This document shows, piece by piece, positions 7,961 to 16,954 of a stretch of DNA of 62,572 nt. Below the pieces are notes generated by a model that made no database searches, was not told the origin of the DNA, and worked only from the letters and a program-made list of their open reading frames with translations. Every line of letters starts with the position of its first letter. Position 1 is the first letter of the stretch. Source of the stretch: Spirobacillus cienkowskii (GTDB taxonomy: Bacteria > Bdellovibrionota_B > Oligoflexia > Silvanigrellales > Silvanigrellaceae); NCBI GenBank assembly GCA_003339605.1, contig QOVW01000062.1, forward strand, positions 1 through 62,572, read 5' to 3'. Made by a program: the position numbers and the translations under genes.

Positions 7961-9010
7961 TTATAGTCTCCAAATTTGGCCCGCAGGTTGTTGTTGTGTA
8001 ACACAATGAAACGAGCCTCCTCCTGAAATAATGTATTTCGATTTTAATCCAATAACCTTATGCTCAGGAAAAACTGTTTCTAGAGTTTTTAATGCCTTAG
8101 CATCATTTGGATCATCATAAGTTGGTACCACAACAAAACCATTGCCAATATAAAAATTAGCATAAGTGCACGGCAGACGCTTTCCATCAATTTCCATTTT
8201 ATTTCTAGGTAAAACAAGAGGAACAAGATTAAAATTATTACCCGATAAATCTGTCGCTTTCTGCAAAACGTCTAAATTTTGCTGCATAGTCGCATAATTT
8301 AAATCGGTCTTATCGTCCGTAATAGAATAGACAATCGTATTTGCATTTACAAATCTTACAATTGTATCAATATGGCCATCAGTGTGATCACCTTCTAGTC
8401 CATTTTCTAGCCAAATTAGCTTATTAATACCTAAATAATTTTTAAGATATTGTTCAATGTCATCTTGTGTTAAGTTAGGGTTACGCATTTTACTTAAAAG
8501 GCATTGTTTTGTTGTTAATGCCACACCATTTCCGTTAACATCTAAAGATCCCCCTTCCATCACAACAGATGTTTGAAAAAAAGGAACTTTTAAATATTGC
8601 GCAACATAATTTGGAGCTAAGGTATCTAGGTCCCACTTAAATTTTTGTCCCCAGGCATTAAACTCCCAATTAACAAAGCTTAAGTTCTCAGCTTGTTTAA
8701 TAAATATTGGTCCATTATCTCTAAACCAAATATCGTTTAATGGCACATTATGAATAGTAACGTTTGAGTTGTTTTTAAATCTTGCATTTGCATCGATTTC
8801 CGCCTCTTGAGAACCAACAATTAAATTTACAGGCTCGTAAGTAGAAATTGTAGAGACTAACTCCTCAAACTCTTGTCTCACTTCTGATAAATGCCCAAAC
8901 CAATTTTCTTCATCAAACGGCCAGCAAGTCCATGTTGCAGCGTGCAAAGACCATTCAGCAGGCATAGAAAAACCTAGATTTAACGGTATATTATTAATTA
9001 TATCTGGCAT
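7961..9010 (-). CDS. aguA: Agmatine deiminase
   Basis: Converts agmatine to N-carbamoylputrescine, the first step of the ADI route to putrescine. The protein is 349 residues, a member of the PPAD-type guanidine-modifying superfamily. Visible signatures are PAEWSLHAATWTCWPFDEENW near the N-terminus, NDIWFRDNGPIF, EGDHTDGHIDTIVRF, and the nucleophile Cys336 in GGGSFHCVTQQQP. It is followed within 3 bases by aguB, which completes the pathway. No arginine decarboxylase is in this window, so agmatine must come from elsewhere. Confidence 0.95.
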   Translation of the reverse strand: MPDIINNIPLNLGFSMPAEWSLHAATWTCWPFDEENWFGHLSEVRQEFEELVSTISTYEPVNLIVGSQEAEIDANARFKNNSNVTIHNVPLNDIWFRDNGPIFIKQAENLSFVNWEFNAWGQKFKWDLDTLAPNYVAQYLKVPFFQTSVVMEGGSLDVNGNGVALTTKQCLLSKMRNPNLTQDDIEQYLKNYLGINKLIWLENGLEGDHTDGHIDTIVRFVNANTIVYSITDDKTDLNYATMQQNLDVLQKATDLSGNNFNLVPLVLPRNKMEIDGKRLPCTYANFYIGNGFVVVPTYDDPNDAKALKTLETVFPEHKVIGLKSKYIISGGGSFHCVTQQQPAGQIWRL

Positions 9011-9124
9011 TAAAAACCCTTTTTAAATCAAAAAAATTTCAATATCTGAACACCAGAGAAATTGTTACATGATAGTTTTTTTCTCGTCTAGCAAATTATT
9101 TGTTTGTAATTATCAAAAGGATTC

Positions 9125-9481
9125 TTAACCTGCGCCTTTAAAAACCCGAGCAGTTATTGTTTTAACTTCTTTCATAATAACTTTGATCTTTTTAGCTTCA
9201 ATAATATAGTCTTTCATTGCATCATATGCTTTTCTTTCGTCTCCGCCCGCTGCAATCCATTGAGCAATTGTCGATCCCCCTATAAAATCACTGGGATGAG
9301 CAAATATTACTTTGTGAGCTTCTAGATACGAGGTTGGTGTATCTAGTCCTTCCTTTTCAAACAAATTTAATGCAAAAAGAAGACAACGATGAATAGACTC
9401 TTCTACATAAGAGACTTCCATCCCTCTTGAGAAGACAATTTTATCTTTAATTTTAAATTTTGTAGAACTTTCTAAAGCCAT
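9125..9481 (-). CDS. Small cytoplasmic protein of unknown function
   Basis: An unrecognised 118-residue protein. The ATG at 9481 is preceded by GAGGAG 8 bases upstream; an in-frame GTG at 9496 overlaps that site and is less likely. It is predicted soluble and helical, with a central HPSDFIGGSTIAQWIAAGG block and a basic C-terminus (KKIKVIMKEVKTITARVF). There is no membrane segment. It lies between aguA and the HU gene on the same strand, with the HU terminator just upstream, so it probably has its own promoter. Confidence 0.6.
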   Translation of the reverse strand: MALESSTKFKIKDKIVFSRGMEVSYVEESIHRCLLFALNLFEKEGLDTPTSYLEAHKVIFAHPSDFIGGSTIAQWIAAGGDERKAYDAMKDYIIEAKKIKVIMKEVKTITARVFKGAG

Positions 9482-9573
9482 AGAACCGCTCCTCACTCGC
9501 CAAACAGGTATCGGCAGAAGGTGTAAAATTCCTTAAGAGAGCTTAATAAGAAGAGGTATTTTAGATTTTAAAT

Positions 9574-9610
9574 AAAAAAAGGAACTAGTATTGTTTTTAC
9601 TAGTTCCTTT
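9574..9610 (-). terminator. Intrinsic terminator of the HU gene
   Basis: A 13-bp perfect inverted repeat, AAAGGAACTAGTA (9578-9590) and TACTAGTTCCTTT (9598-9610), with a 7-base loop. Read on the minus strand it is followed by a run of seven T. It lies about 25 bases after the stop of the HU gene. Confidence 0.88.
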
Positions 9611-9634
9611 CTAATGTAAAAAAGTTCACTAAAA

Positions 9635-9967
9635 CTATTTTCTTTTTTTAGCGGCTGATTTTCTTTTTACACCAACTTTATCTTTAAGAGACGAAGCAAC
9701 TCTAAAACTAACCTTTTTAGATGCTGGAATTTTAATTTCTTCACCAGTTTGAGGATTACGTCCCTTGCGTGCTGCACGATCTTTAACTTGTAAAATACCA
9801 AGTTTATCAATACGAACTTTCTTACCAGCAGCAACGTGATCTTCAATTGCATCAAGAAAAGCCGCAATGACTTCTTTCGTTAATTTTTTTGGTAATTGAT
9901 CAAATCTAGAAGAAACTTCAACAGTTAAAGCAGAAGTAGAAACAGTTGCAACTTTTCTTTTTGACAT
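9635..9967 (-). CDS. HU/IHF-family histone-like DNA-binding protein
   Basis: A 110-residue nucleoid protein. The start at 9967 is chosen over the frame start at 9988 because AAAGGA lies upstream at a suitable distance. The family fold is clear: an N-terminal helical part with LTKEVIAAFLDAIEDHVAAG, then KVRIDKLGILQVKDRAARKGRNP, with the DNA-intercalating RNPQTGEEIKIPASKKVSF arm. The protein is longer than the usual 90 residues, with ~15 extra N-terminal residues and a basic tail (KRKSAAKKRK). Such tails are known to increase DNA binding. A strong terminator follows. Confidence 0.93.
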   Translation of the reverse strand: MSKRKVATVSTSALTVEVSSRFDQLPKKLTKEVIAAFLDAIEDHVAAGKKVRIDKLGILQVKDRAARKGRNPQTGEEIKIPASKKVSFRVASSLKDKVGVKRKSAAKKRK

Positions 9968-10064
9968 ATAATAAATATCCTTTCGCATAAAAGTTAAATG
10001 GATCTTTAAATATCTTTGCCTAAAATCAACCTAATATCAAGAGGCAAAGTATATTTTTTTTATT

Positions 10065-10077
10065 TCCTATTGTAGGA
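10065..10077. promoter_or_regulatory. Small palindrome upstream of pyridoxal kinase gene
   Basis: TCCTA-TTG-TAGGA is a 5-bp inverted repeat with a 3-base centre in the divergent region between the HU gene and the pyridoxal kinase gene, 58 bases before the latter. It could be an operator, but the repeat is short and may be chance. Confidence 0.2.
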
Positions 10078-10134
10078 TAGGCAAAACTTTGAGTACAAAC
10101 TTCTCAAAGCAAATAATCAGAAGGGATATATACC

Positions 10135-10995
10135 ATGGATCAATCAATACTTTCAATACAATCTTGTGTTAGTTACGGTCATGTTGGAAATAGCGCTGTT
10201 ACTTTTCCTTTGCAACGTTTGGGAGTTGAAGTTTGGCCAATACATACAGTTCATTTTTCCAATCATACTGGATATGGCAAATGGGGAGGCAGGGTTTTTG
10301 ACATAGACGCTGTCAGAGATGTGTTTCACGGTATTAGGGATCGTGGGGTTTTAGCAAAATGCAATGCCTTATTGAGTGGATATATGGGCAGTCAAGAACT
10401 CGGTAAAGTCATGATAGAAGCTATCTTAGAGTTGCGAAAATACAACATCAATACAATTTACTGCTGCGATCCTGTAATGGGAGATGTGGGCAGAGGCTTT
10501 TTTGTTAAACCAGGAATTCCGGAATTTTTTAAAGATGAAATGATAAAATATGCGACAATAATGACTCCTAACCACTTTGAATTCGAATACCTATGTGGCG
10601 AAAAAATTGAAACACTCGAACATGCGATTTCTGCAGCGCAAAACCTTATAAAAAAAGGTCCAGAAGTTGTTGTTGTAAGCAGTTTAATATTAAATAATAA
10701 TAAAAACTCAAACTTAAGCATACTAGCAGCAAATAAAAACTCGGTATATCTTATTACAACACCTTACATTCCAATTTCGCTTAACGGCACAGGAGATCTG
10801 ACCTCCGCTTTATTTACTCATTTTTATTTAAAAGATTCAGAAAATATAGGAAACGCATTAGAAGAGACAGTCTCTAGAGTATTTAGTATTATAGATGCAA
10901 CTCATTTAGAAAATTCTAGGGAACTACTTCTAGTTAAAGCACAAAATTACTTAATTAATCCAAAGTTTAATTTTAAAGCGGAAAAAATTAATTAA
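10135..10995 (+). CDS. pdxY: Pyridoxal kinase
   Basis: Phosphorylates pyridoxal (and related vitamers) to pyridoxal 5'-phosphate. The protein is 286 residues in the ribokinase fold. Signatures are SIQSCVSYGHVGNSAVTFPL at the N-terminus, CDPVMGD, TPNHFEFEYLCG and the anion-hole/catalytic LNGTGDLTSALF near residue 220. This arrangement fits the PdxY/PdxK group rather than ThiD-type kinases. The last four bases (TTAA) are shared with the stop of the convergent MgtC-like gene. Confidence 0.92.
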   Translation: MDQSILSIQSCVSYGHVGNSAVTFPLQRLGVEVWPIHTVHFSNHTGYGKWGGRVFDIDAVRDVFHGIRDRGVLAKCNALLSGYMGSQELGKVMIEAILELRKYNINTIYCCDPVMGDVGRGFFVKPGIPEFFKDEMIKYATIMTPNHFEFEYLCGEKIETLEHAISAAQNLIKKGPEVVVVSSLILNNNKNSNLSILAANKNSVYLITTPYIPISLNGTGDLTSALFTHFYLKDSENIGNALEETVSRVFSIIDATHLENSRELLLVKAQNYLINPKFNFKAEKIN

Positions 10996-11528
10996 TCCAT
11001 TGTACTATTTTTACCTGAAGATTCTGTTTGGTTTTGATTAAGATTTCTTATATATTTTTTTTCAAAATGAGCTACAAAAGATAAAAACACAATAAGCCCT
11101 ACAGTAATAACAATAGTGCTTAAATAAATTCCATAGCCTGCTAAAATTCCCAGAGCAGAAACTGTCCAAATTACAGCTGCAGTTGTTAAACCTTGAACCT
11201 TACTTGAAGATTTAAATATTGCACCTGCTCCAATAAAACCAATTCCGGAAACAATTTGAGCAACAATTCTCGTTGCATCAAGTCGCTGTCCACTATGAAT
11301 TAAATCAGTATTAGAATAATCTGTCATGACCAAAGAAAGAGCCGTAAACATTGCCGATGCAACACAAATTAAGGCATTAGTCTTAATTCCTGCTAATTTT
11401 CCTCTTATTTCTCTTTCTACTCCAACTATAGTACCAACTAATAATGCAACCCCGACTCGAGGCAACAAAAATAATAAAATATCTAGTTCTGATATTTGAT
11501 GATTTGGAATAGGCACTTCTGAGAGCAT
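10992..11528 (-). CDS. MgtC/SapB-family inner-membrane protein
   Basis: A 178-residue integral membrane protein with about five hydrophobic segments. The family signatures are LLVGTIVGVEREIRGKLAGI with its conserved Glu/Arg pair, KTNALICVASAMFTALS and GIGFIGAGAIF. MgtC-family proteins are associated with low-Mg2+ survival and virulence and, in Salmonella, with F-ATPase inhibition. This protein lacks the long C-terminal cytoplasmic domain of true MgtC and is the short SapB-like form, so its role is open. It is convergent with the pyridoxal kinase gene. Confidence 0.88.
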   Translation of the reverse strand: MLSEVPIPNHQISELDILLFLLPRVGVALLVGTIVGVEREIRGKLAGIKTNALICVASAMFTALSLVMTDYSNTDLIHSGQRLDATRIVAQIVSGIGFIGAGAIFKSSSKVQGLTTAAVIWTVSALGILAGYGIYLSTIVITVGLIVFLSFVAHFEKKYIRNLNQNQTESSGKNSTMD

Positions 11529-11683
11529 TGTAAATCCATAAATTTATTAATTATGTCTATAATTCATCATTTAATTGTAAAATGTTTGAAATTATTTCAC
11601 GCATCGCCAAAGTTATGACCAATTCTAAATTTTCATTCATAAACGCCGATCTCAAGTTAATCGAAATTTAAAGGTTAACCAAT

Positions 11684-11977
11684 ATGAATGAAAAAAAACC
11701 TGAGCTAAACGAAGATGATCTATTAAGATACATGAGAGACCAAGCTTGCCGTGCAGAAACTTCTGGTATTGCAGCTAAAAAATTTTCTCATTTTCAAAAA
11801 TTACTAACAAAAGTATATTCACTTTCAGATAAAGAATTTGATATTGCGTTTTCAACTCTTGAGTCAATGATTGAAAGTTTTAATAGCAAAAAAACAAATT
11901 CAGAAGATGAAGAAAAAATAAAAAATTCACAAAAAAACAAAGAAAAAACTATAGAAATAATTTCAAATAAACAATAA
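11684..11977 (+). CDS. Small charged hypothetical protein
   Basis: An unrecognised 97-residue soluble protein. The N-terminal ~65 residues look like a compact helical domain (DDLLRYMRDQACRAETSGIAAKKF and a SDKEFDIAFSTLES helix). The C-terminal third is a low-complexity Lys/Asn/Glu tail. The ribosome binding site is weak (AAAGG, 11 bases upstream). It is a single gene between the divergent MgtC-like gene and a convergent lipoprotein gene 6 bases away. Confidence 0.55.
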   Translation: MNEKKPELNEDDLLRYMRDQACRAETSGIAAKKFSHFQKLLTKVYSLSDKEFDIAFSTLESMIESFNSKKTNSEDEEKIKNSQKNKEKTIEIISNKQ

Positions 11978-11983
11978 ATTTAA

Positions 11984-12820
11984 TTAAAAATATTCATGAA
12001 TATCAATAATAAAAATATCGTATGTAGTTCGAAACATAACACTAGTTGGCACAACTACATCAGAATTAACAAAACCAACCCATTTTAATTCCAAATCAGA
12101 ATCTTTAACAAAAGGACCATAATAAAATCTACTATTTGCAATAATACCGTAACCATTATTATTTTTAGTTACAGAGATATAACTATTAACATAAACCTCT
12201 CTATCAAGTAAGTTAATTGTGGATCTAGAAAAATAACTTTTATTTATAATATTTGGTAAATTTACGGTTTTATTACTTAACAAAGACTCTGCTTCTTTTT
12301 TATTTAAAATTTCTTTTTTATCATTTTTATCTTCTTTATCTTTGACATAAAAAATACCGTCTTCTTCTGAAACAAACTGAAATGGAAGTCTACCACAAAA
12401 AATATTCCTCAATCCTTTTGATCCAAGTCCTGATAAAAAACTAGAAATTTTTTCAAAGCTTTGATGAGAATAAACTGTGTTTTGTTCAGTAAGATAATTT
12501 ATATCATAGCCATTAAGCTCAAAAGATAAATAATCTTCACCTAATGGCCCTATAGCAGTTGATTTAAATGTATTATAATTATTTTTCCATACCCCCTCCA
12601 TTTGTAAAGAAAATTTTTCTTTACCATCAATAATAAAATCAGCAAAAAATTGCGGATTTTTAGAAGAAAAACATTTGTTTTGAATTTGATTAATTATATC
12701 TAGGATTTTATCTTTTGAATCTACCCTAACAAGTTCTTTTTTTATTTTCATAGAAATACATGAATTAAATAAAATAAAAAAAGAAATAATTACAATTATT
12801 TTAAAAAAATTTTTTTTCAT
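11984..12820 (-). CDS. Predicted lipoprotein of unknown function
   Basis: A 278-residue protein with a lipoprotein signal peptide: a basic start, a hydrophobic core and the lipobox LFNSC with Cys21 as the lipidation site. After cleavage it would be anchored in the inner or outer membrane. The mature region is beta-rich (FADFIIDGKEKFSLQMEGVW, SFELNGYDINYL), loosely reminiscent of LolB/LppX-like lipid-binding lipoproteins. That is an impression only. It lies 4 bases downstream of gshB and is probably co-transcribed with it. Confidence 0.65.
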   Translation of the reverse strand: MKKNFFKIIVIISFFILFNSCISMKIKKELVRVDSKDKILDIINQIQNKCFSSKNPQFFADFIIDGKEKFSLQMEGVWKNNYNTFKSTAIGPLGEDYLSFELNGYDINYLTEQNTVYSHQSFEKISSFLSGLGSKGLRNIFCGRLPFQFVSEEDGIFYVKDKEDKNDKKEILNKKEAESLLSNKTVNLPNIINKSYFSRSTINLLDREVYVNSYISVTKNNNGYGIIANSRFYYGPFVKDSDLELKWVGFVNSDVVVPTSVMFRTTYDIFIIDIHEYF

Positions 12821-12824
12821 ATTT

Positions 12825-13799
12825 TTATTTCACCATTAATTGAAATACTTTTCCAGCTATATTTTTACCCGTCAATGATTCATAAGTTTTTAGACCCGTA
12901 GGTGAAGTTATATTAATTTCGCCAACACGATTCCCAATTAAATCGAGTCCTGCAAAACAAATATTTTTTTCATTTAAAAATTTTGCTAACTTTTCACAAA
13001 TATTTTTTTGTTCTTTACTCATTTCTTTAATCACAGGCTTACCACCTTGCGCAAGATTTGAAGCAACTTTACCACGAGAAGGAAATCGCACAAAGCTTGC
13101 AATAACTTTTCCTTTTACAATAATAACCCGTCTGTCACCTTCTGAGTGTATTTCAGGCAAATAAGGTTGAATTAAAACTTTTTCTTTAAGGAATTTGTTT
13201 ACTTGCTTTTTATTTAAAATTGTTAGTAATTCATTTTTATTAGGCAGTAAAGAAACATCTTCTCCGCCATGCCCTAGCCAAGGCTTACAAATTATCCCAT
13301 GGGTTAAAATATCTTTATTAGTATTACAAAATTCTTCAACAATTTCTACAGAAGAAGTTAAGCATGTAGGAATAATATTATGAGTATTAATAATTTTCTC
13401 AGAAAAGGCTCGCCATTGCAAAGCTTTTTCATGATAAGTTAATAAAGTATCTGCTGAATTAATAGTTGGTACTTCTTTTTGCGATGCTAGAATCCAACAC
13501 AAATCTTTATACTCTTCATTAAACGGTGGATCCTTTCTTACAAAGCAAATATTAAAAAAATTTAGAGGATATTTTTTTTTACCAAGAGACAGATAATCAA
13601 TTTTTAAATTAGAAATTGTTTTAATTTGACAAACTTCATTAATATAAATCTTTTCACCAAAAACATGAACATTTTCTGACAAAGACCAAAAAACATTCCA
13701 AGATTTAGCAATTGCACTTTGACATAATGCTATACTAGAATCCGTTGCAAGGTTAACCTTTGTCAAGGAATCTGCAATTATTATTAAATTCTTATTCAT
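12825..13799 (-). CDS. gshB: Glutathione synthase
   Basis: An ATP-grasp ligase joining gamma-glutamylcysteine and glycine to form glutathione. The protein is 324 residues, close to E. coli GshB (316). The N-terminal domain carries FVRKDPPFNEEY. The ATP-grasp core has KPWLGHGGEDV and GDRRVIIVKGKVIASFVRFP. The C-terminal signature is FAGLDLIGNRVGEINITSPTG, where the Glu and Asn are Mg2+ ligands. No gshA is visible in this window. The lipoprotein gene follows at 4 bases. Confidence 0.92.
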   Translation of the reverse strand: MNKNLIIIADSLTKVNLATDSSIALCQSAIAKSWNVFWSLSENVHVFGEKIYINEVCQIKTISNLKIDYLSLGKKKYPLNFFNICFVRKDPPFNEEYKDLCWILASQKEVPTINSADTLLTYHEKALQWRAFSEKIINTHNIIPTCLTSSVEIVEEFCNTNKDILTHGIICKPWLGHGGEDVSLLPNKNELLTILNKKQVNKFLKEKVLIQPYLPEIHSEGDRRVIIVKGKVIASFVRFPSRGKVASNLAQGGKPVIKEMSKEQKNICEKLAKFLNEKNICFAGLDLIGNRVGEINITSPTGLKTYESLTGKNIAGKVFQLMVK

Positions 13800-13878
13800 A
13801 TAAGCTTGATTCCTTTTGTTGAACTTAGCTATTAATTTAAAAGTTTATAATATTTATTTATTAATTGCAAACCAACAC

Positions 13879-13908
13879 TTGCAAAAAATAAAAATTAAAT
13901 GCTATAAA
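13879..13908 (+). promoter_or_regulatory. Putative sigma70-type promoter for hmgA
   Basis: TTGCAA (13879-13884) and TATAAA (13903-13908) are separated by 18 bases, about 45 bases before the hmgA start codon. This fits a -35/-10 pair. The region is very AT-rich, so chance matches are possible. Confidence 0.35.
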
Positions 13909-13952
13909 ATAGTCTCATTTAACTCATCACTTTAAATGGGAGCTTAACCAAA

Positions 13953-15128
13953 ATGATTGATTATCGAAAACTTGGTTTTGTTTCAACAAAGCAACACACA
14001 ATCTGTGAATTTGAAGGTAAAATGCTCATTGAGCACGTGATTACGCGCTCTGGCTTTAGTAATCAGTATTCAATATTATATCAAAAAAGAGCCCCTACCC
14101 ATGAAGTCAGCGCAGAAATTTTTAATCACGAAAATCCTTTTTTTCCTTCTTTTAAAATTAAAAACAAACATGAATTAAAACGCTTACATTTTCAAACAGG
14201 TCATTATAAAAACTCAGGAACAATGCTCGAGTCTAGAGCTATTTTACTCACAAACAAAAGCTGTTCTGTAGGCATTGTGCAAATTTCCAAAAACGATAAA
14301 TATTTTTTTTCAAACGCAGATGCTGATGAAATCTTTTTTACAGTAGAAGGAAATGGTATATTACAAACAATTTTAGGAGAAATTGACTATAAAAAAGGTG
14401 ACTATTTGTTTATTCCTAAATCTATTCCTTACCGCTTTCTTCCTAACAATCCCTCTAATATGCTTATTATAGAAGGAAGCAATAACTTTGATATTCCACA
14501 AGAATTTAAACAAAATACAGGACAAATTCGCCTAGATGCTCCTTATAATCATAGAGATTTTAAATCACCAACACGTCTTCCAACAATTCAAGACAATGAA
14601 AATTTTCCTATTATTATTAAAAAAGATCATCAACTTTCAATACATGAATATACAGATTTTCCTTATAAAATAGTAGGATGGGATGGCTGGTACTGGCCAT
14701 TTTGTTTTTCTGTAAACGACTATCAACCTAAAACAAGCTCTATTCATCTGCCTCCTACAGCACATACACTATTTTCTGCCGAAAATTTTTACGTCATGAA
14801 TTTTGTACCAAGAATACTCGATTACCATCCCAAAGCTGTTCCTTGCCCGTGGCCACATTCTAATATCGACTGCGATGAAGTGATTTTTTATGTCAGCGGC
14901 GATTTTACCAGTCGTAAAGGAATTTCAAATTATTCAATAAGCTATCATCCTTCTGGTATTCCGCACGGCCCCCATCCAGAACGATATGAACAAAGTGTTG
15001 GTGCAAAATTCACACAAGAACTCGCAATTATGGTTGACACTTTTGAACCATTATCGATAACTGAAGCTGCAATGACTCTTGAAGATCCAAAGTATCATTA
15101 TACTTGGAATAGTCATTCGCATTTATAA
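13953..15128 (+). CDS. hmgA: Homogentisate 1,2-dioxygenase
   Basis: A cupin-fold Fe(II) ring-cleavage dioxygenase that opens homogentisate to maleylacetoacetate in tyrosine and phenylalanine breakdown. The protein is 391 residues. Characteristic blocks are DADEIFFTVEGNGIL in the N-terminal part, CDEVIFYVSGDFTSRKGI, HPSGIPHGPHPERYE and ELAIMVDTFEPL in the C-terminal iron site. The protein is shorter than the ~430 residues of many bacterial enzymes but has both halves. No hpd, maiA or fahA neighbour is present, so the pathway genes are scattered or the enzyme acts in pigment control. Confidence 0.88.
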   Translation: MIDYRKLGFVSTKQHTICEFEGKMLIEHVITRSGFSNQYSILYQKRAPTHEVSAEIFNHENPFFPSFKIKNKHELKRLHFQTGHYKNSGTMLESRAILLTNKSCSVGIVQISKNDKYFFSNADADEIFFTVEGNGILQTILGEIDYKKGDYLFIPKSIPYRFLPNNPSNMLIIEGSNNFDIPQEFKQNTGQIRLDAPYNHRDFKSPTRLPTIQDNENFPIIIKKDHQLSIHEYTDFPYKIVGWDGWYWPFCFSVNDYQPKTSSIHLPPTAHTLFSAENFYVMNFVPRILDYHPKAVPCPWPHSNIDCDEVIFYVSGDFTSRKGISNYSISYHPSGIPHGPHPERYEQSVGAKFTQELAIMVDTFEPLSITEAAMTLEDPKYHYTWNSHSHL

Positions 15129-15154
15129 TAACTACATATAAAGCTGGCGATTTT

Positions 15155-16297
15155 ATGACACAAATTGAAACGAAATCTACTTTTAACATAATTTTAACAG
15201 GTGGCGGAACCGCGGGGCATGTTTGGCCTCATTTTGCATTATTTGAATCAAGCAATTCGCATCTTGCCCAAGCTTTTCATGAAAATAAAATACAAGTGCA
15301 CTATGTTGGTTCAAAGTCGGGTATGGAAAAAGATCTTGTTACCAAAAATCAGCCCTCATGGCATTATCATTCAATTGAGACTGGAAAACTACGTCGTTAC
15401 TTTAGTTTAAAAAACATTTCTGATCCATTTTTAATATTACTAGGAGTTATTCAAGCATTTTTTTTAATTGGCAAAGTTAAAGCTTCACTTGTTTTTTCTA
15501 AAGGAGGTTTTGTTTCAGCCCCTGTTGTGTGGGCTGCATGGTTACGAGGTGTGCCTGTTGTCATTCACGAAAGCGATGCGACACCTGCACTTGCAACCAA
15601 ATTAACTTTACCATTTGCATTTAAGGCATTAGTTGCATTTCCAGATACTATTACAAAAATGCCGCAAATTTTTCAAAATAGAATTTATGAAATGGGTTTA
15701 CCAATTCGTGAATCTTTATTTTCTGCCACCAAAGATCAGGCGATTGAATTTTTTTCACTTGATAAAGAAAAAAAGACAATTTTAATTTTTGGTGGAAGCT
15801 TAGGAGCAAGAAGTTTAAACCAAAAAATGTTTGAAATTATTCCATCACTAATTAATAATTATAATATTATTCATATAGTAGGAAAAGGCAATATTACTCA
15901 AATTTCAAGTTCAAAAAATTACAAACAATTTGAATTTCTAACTGCAGAAATGAAATATGCCTATGCAGCGGCCGATCTTGCTATTTGCAGGGCAGGAGCA
16001 AGTAGTATTTTTGAACTTGCTGCAGCAAGAATACCTATGATTTTGGTGCCACTTGGTTTGCACGCAAGCCGCGGCGATCAAATTATAAATGCTAAAATAT
16101 TTACAAACAAAGGTTGGGCACAATCAATTGATGAAAGTACGTTTCAAAACGAAACGGCAATTAAACTTATTGAATTAACATTCACTTCATTAGAAGAAAG
16201 AAAAAGGGCATTAGAAACAGCTCCTGCAAAAGATTCTTCATTTAAAATAGGAGAACTAATTTGGGATATTTTATTAAAATTTGAGGCCAAAAAATAA
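15155..16297 (+). CDS. murG: UDP-GlcNAc:undecaprenyl-pyrophosphoryl-MurNAc-pentapeptide GlcNAc transferase
   Basis: A membrane-associated GT28 glycosyltransferase that converts lipid I to lipid II in peptidoglycan synthesis. The protein is 380 residues. The N-terminal acceptor domain has LTGGGTAGHVWPHFAL, SKGGFVSAPVVWAAW and HESDATPALATK. The C-terminal donor domain has IFGGSLGARSLNQ and AICRAGASSIFELAAARIPMI, which bind UDP-GlcNAc. It lies outside the usual mur/fts division cluster, between hmgA and tsaE, whose start overlaps the final base here. Confidence 0.95.
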   Translation: MTQIETKSTFNIILTGGGTAGHVWPHFALFESSNSHLAQAFHENKIQVHYVGSKSGMEKDLVTKNQPSWHYHSIETGKLRRYFSLKNISDPFLILLGVIQAFFLIGKVKASLVFSKGGFVSAPVVWAAWLRGVPVVIHESDATPALATKLTLPFAFKALVAFPDTITKMPQIFQNRIYEMGLPIRESLFSATKDQAIEFFSLDKEKKTILIFGGSLGARSLNQKMFEIIPSLINNYNIIHIVGKGNITQISSSKNYKQFEFLTAEMKYAYAAADLAICRAGASSIFELAAARIPMILVPLGLHASRGDQIINAKIFTNKGWAQSIDESTFQNETAIKLIELTFTSLEERKRALETAPAKDSSFKIGELIWDILLKFEAKK

Positions 16298-16857
16298 TGT
16301 TAGATAAAAAATTTATTTCCTCAAATATTTTTAATATTTTAAATAGTAACAATAATTTTAACTTTACAATATTAATCGAATTATCTGAACTTCATATACT
16401 TGCAGAATCTATTATTCCGTGTTTATTACCTGGAGACTGGATTTTTTTAGATGGAGATTTAGGAAGTGGTAAAACAGCTTTAACAAAACAGCTATCAATT
16501 GCTTTAGGAGCAGAAAGTTTTTCTACAAGTCCTACTTTTTCAATTTTAAACACAGAAACTCTAAACAAAGAAAAAAGTATTCTAGATAAATCAATTAATT
16601 TAAACAAACTTATCCATTTAGATCTTTATCGTCTAAAAAGTGGAAAAGAATTAAATTTTTTAGGCTTAGAAGATGAATTCAATCTTTCTTCATCTATTTG
16701 TATCATTGAATGGCCATATAATATTGATGAGCCTGATTATGAAAATTTTTTTAAATTAACAAAATGCCCAAAACCCAAAAGAATTCTTGAAATATCAATT
16801 GAGTTAACAGAAGACCAACTCATAAGAAGTTATGCTTTTAAAAAAACTGAGATTTAG
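16297..16857 (+). CDS. tsaE: tRNA N6-threonylcarbamoyladenosine biosynthesis ATPase
   Basis: TsaE is the P-loop ATPase that works with TsaB and TsaD to make t6A37 in ANN-decoding tRNAs. The protein is 186 residues, a little longer than the usual ~150. The extra length comes from an N-terminal extension and an insertion near residue 95. The Walker A motif is DGDLGSGKTALTKQL near residue 50. SPTFSILN and LIHLDLYRL follow as expected, and IIEWP is the family's C-terminal signature. It overlaps murG by one base, so the two are co-expressed. Confidence 0.93.
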   Translation: MLDKKFISSNIFNILNSNNNFNFTILIELSELHILAESIIPCLLPGDWIFLDGDLGSGKTALTKQLSIALGAESFSTSPTFSILNTETLNKEKSILDKSINLNKLIHLDLYRLKSGKELNFLGLEDEFNLSSSICIIEWPYNIDEPDYENFFKLTKCPKPKRILEISIELTEDQLIRSYAFKKTEI

Positions 16858-16954
16858 ATAAATTCCAAAAGTCAAAATTCATACACATAGAATAAAATTA
16901 CTATAAGATATATATTTAAAAATATCAAATACCATAATTTTAAAAAGGTGAAAA

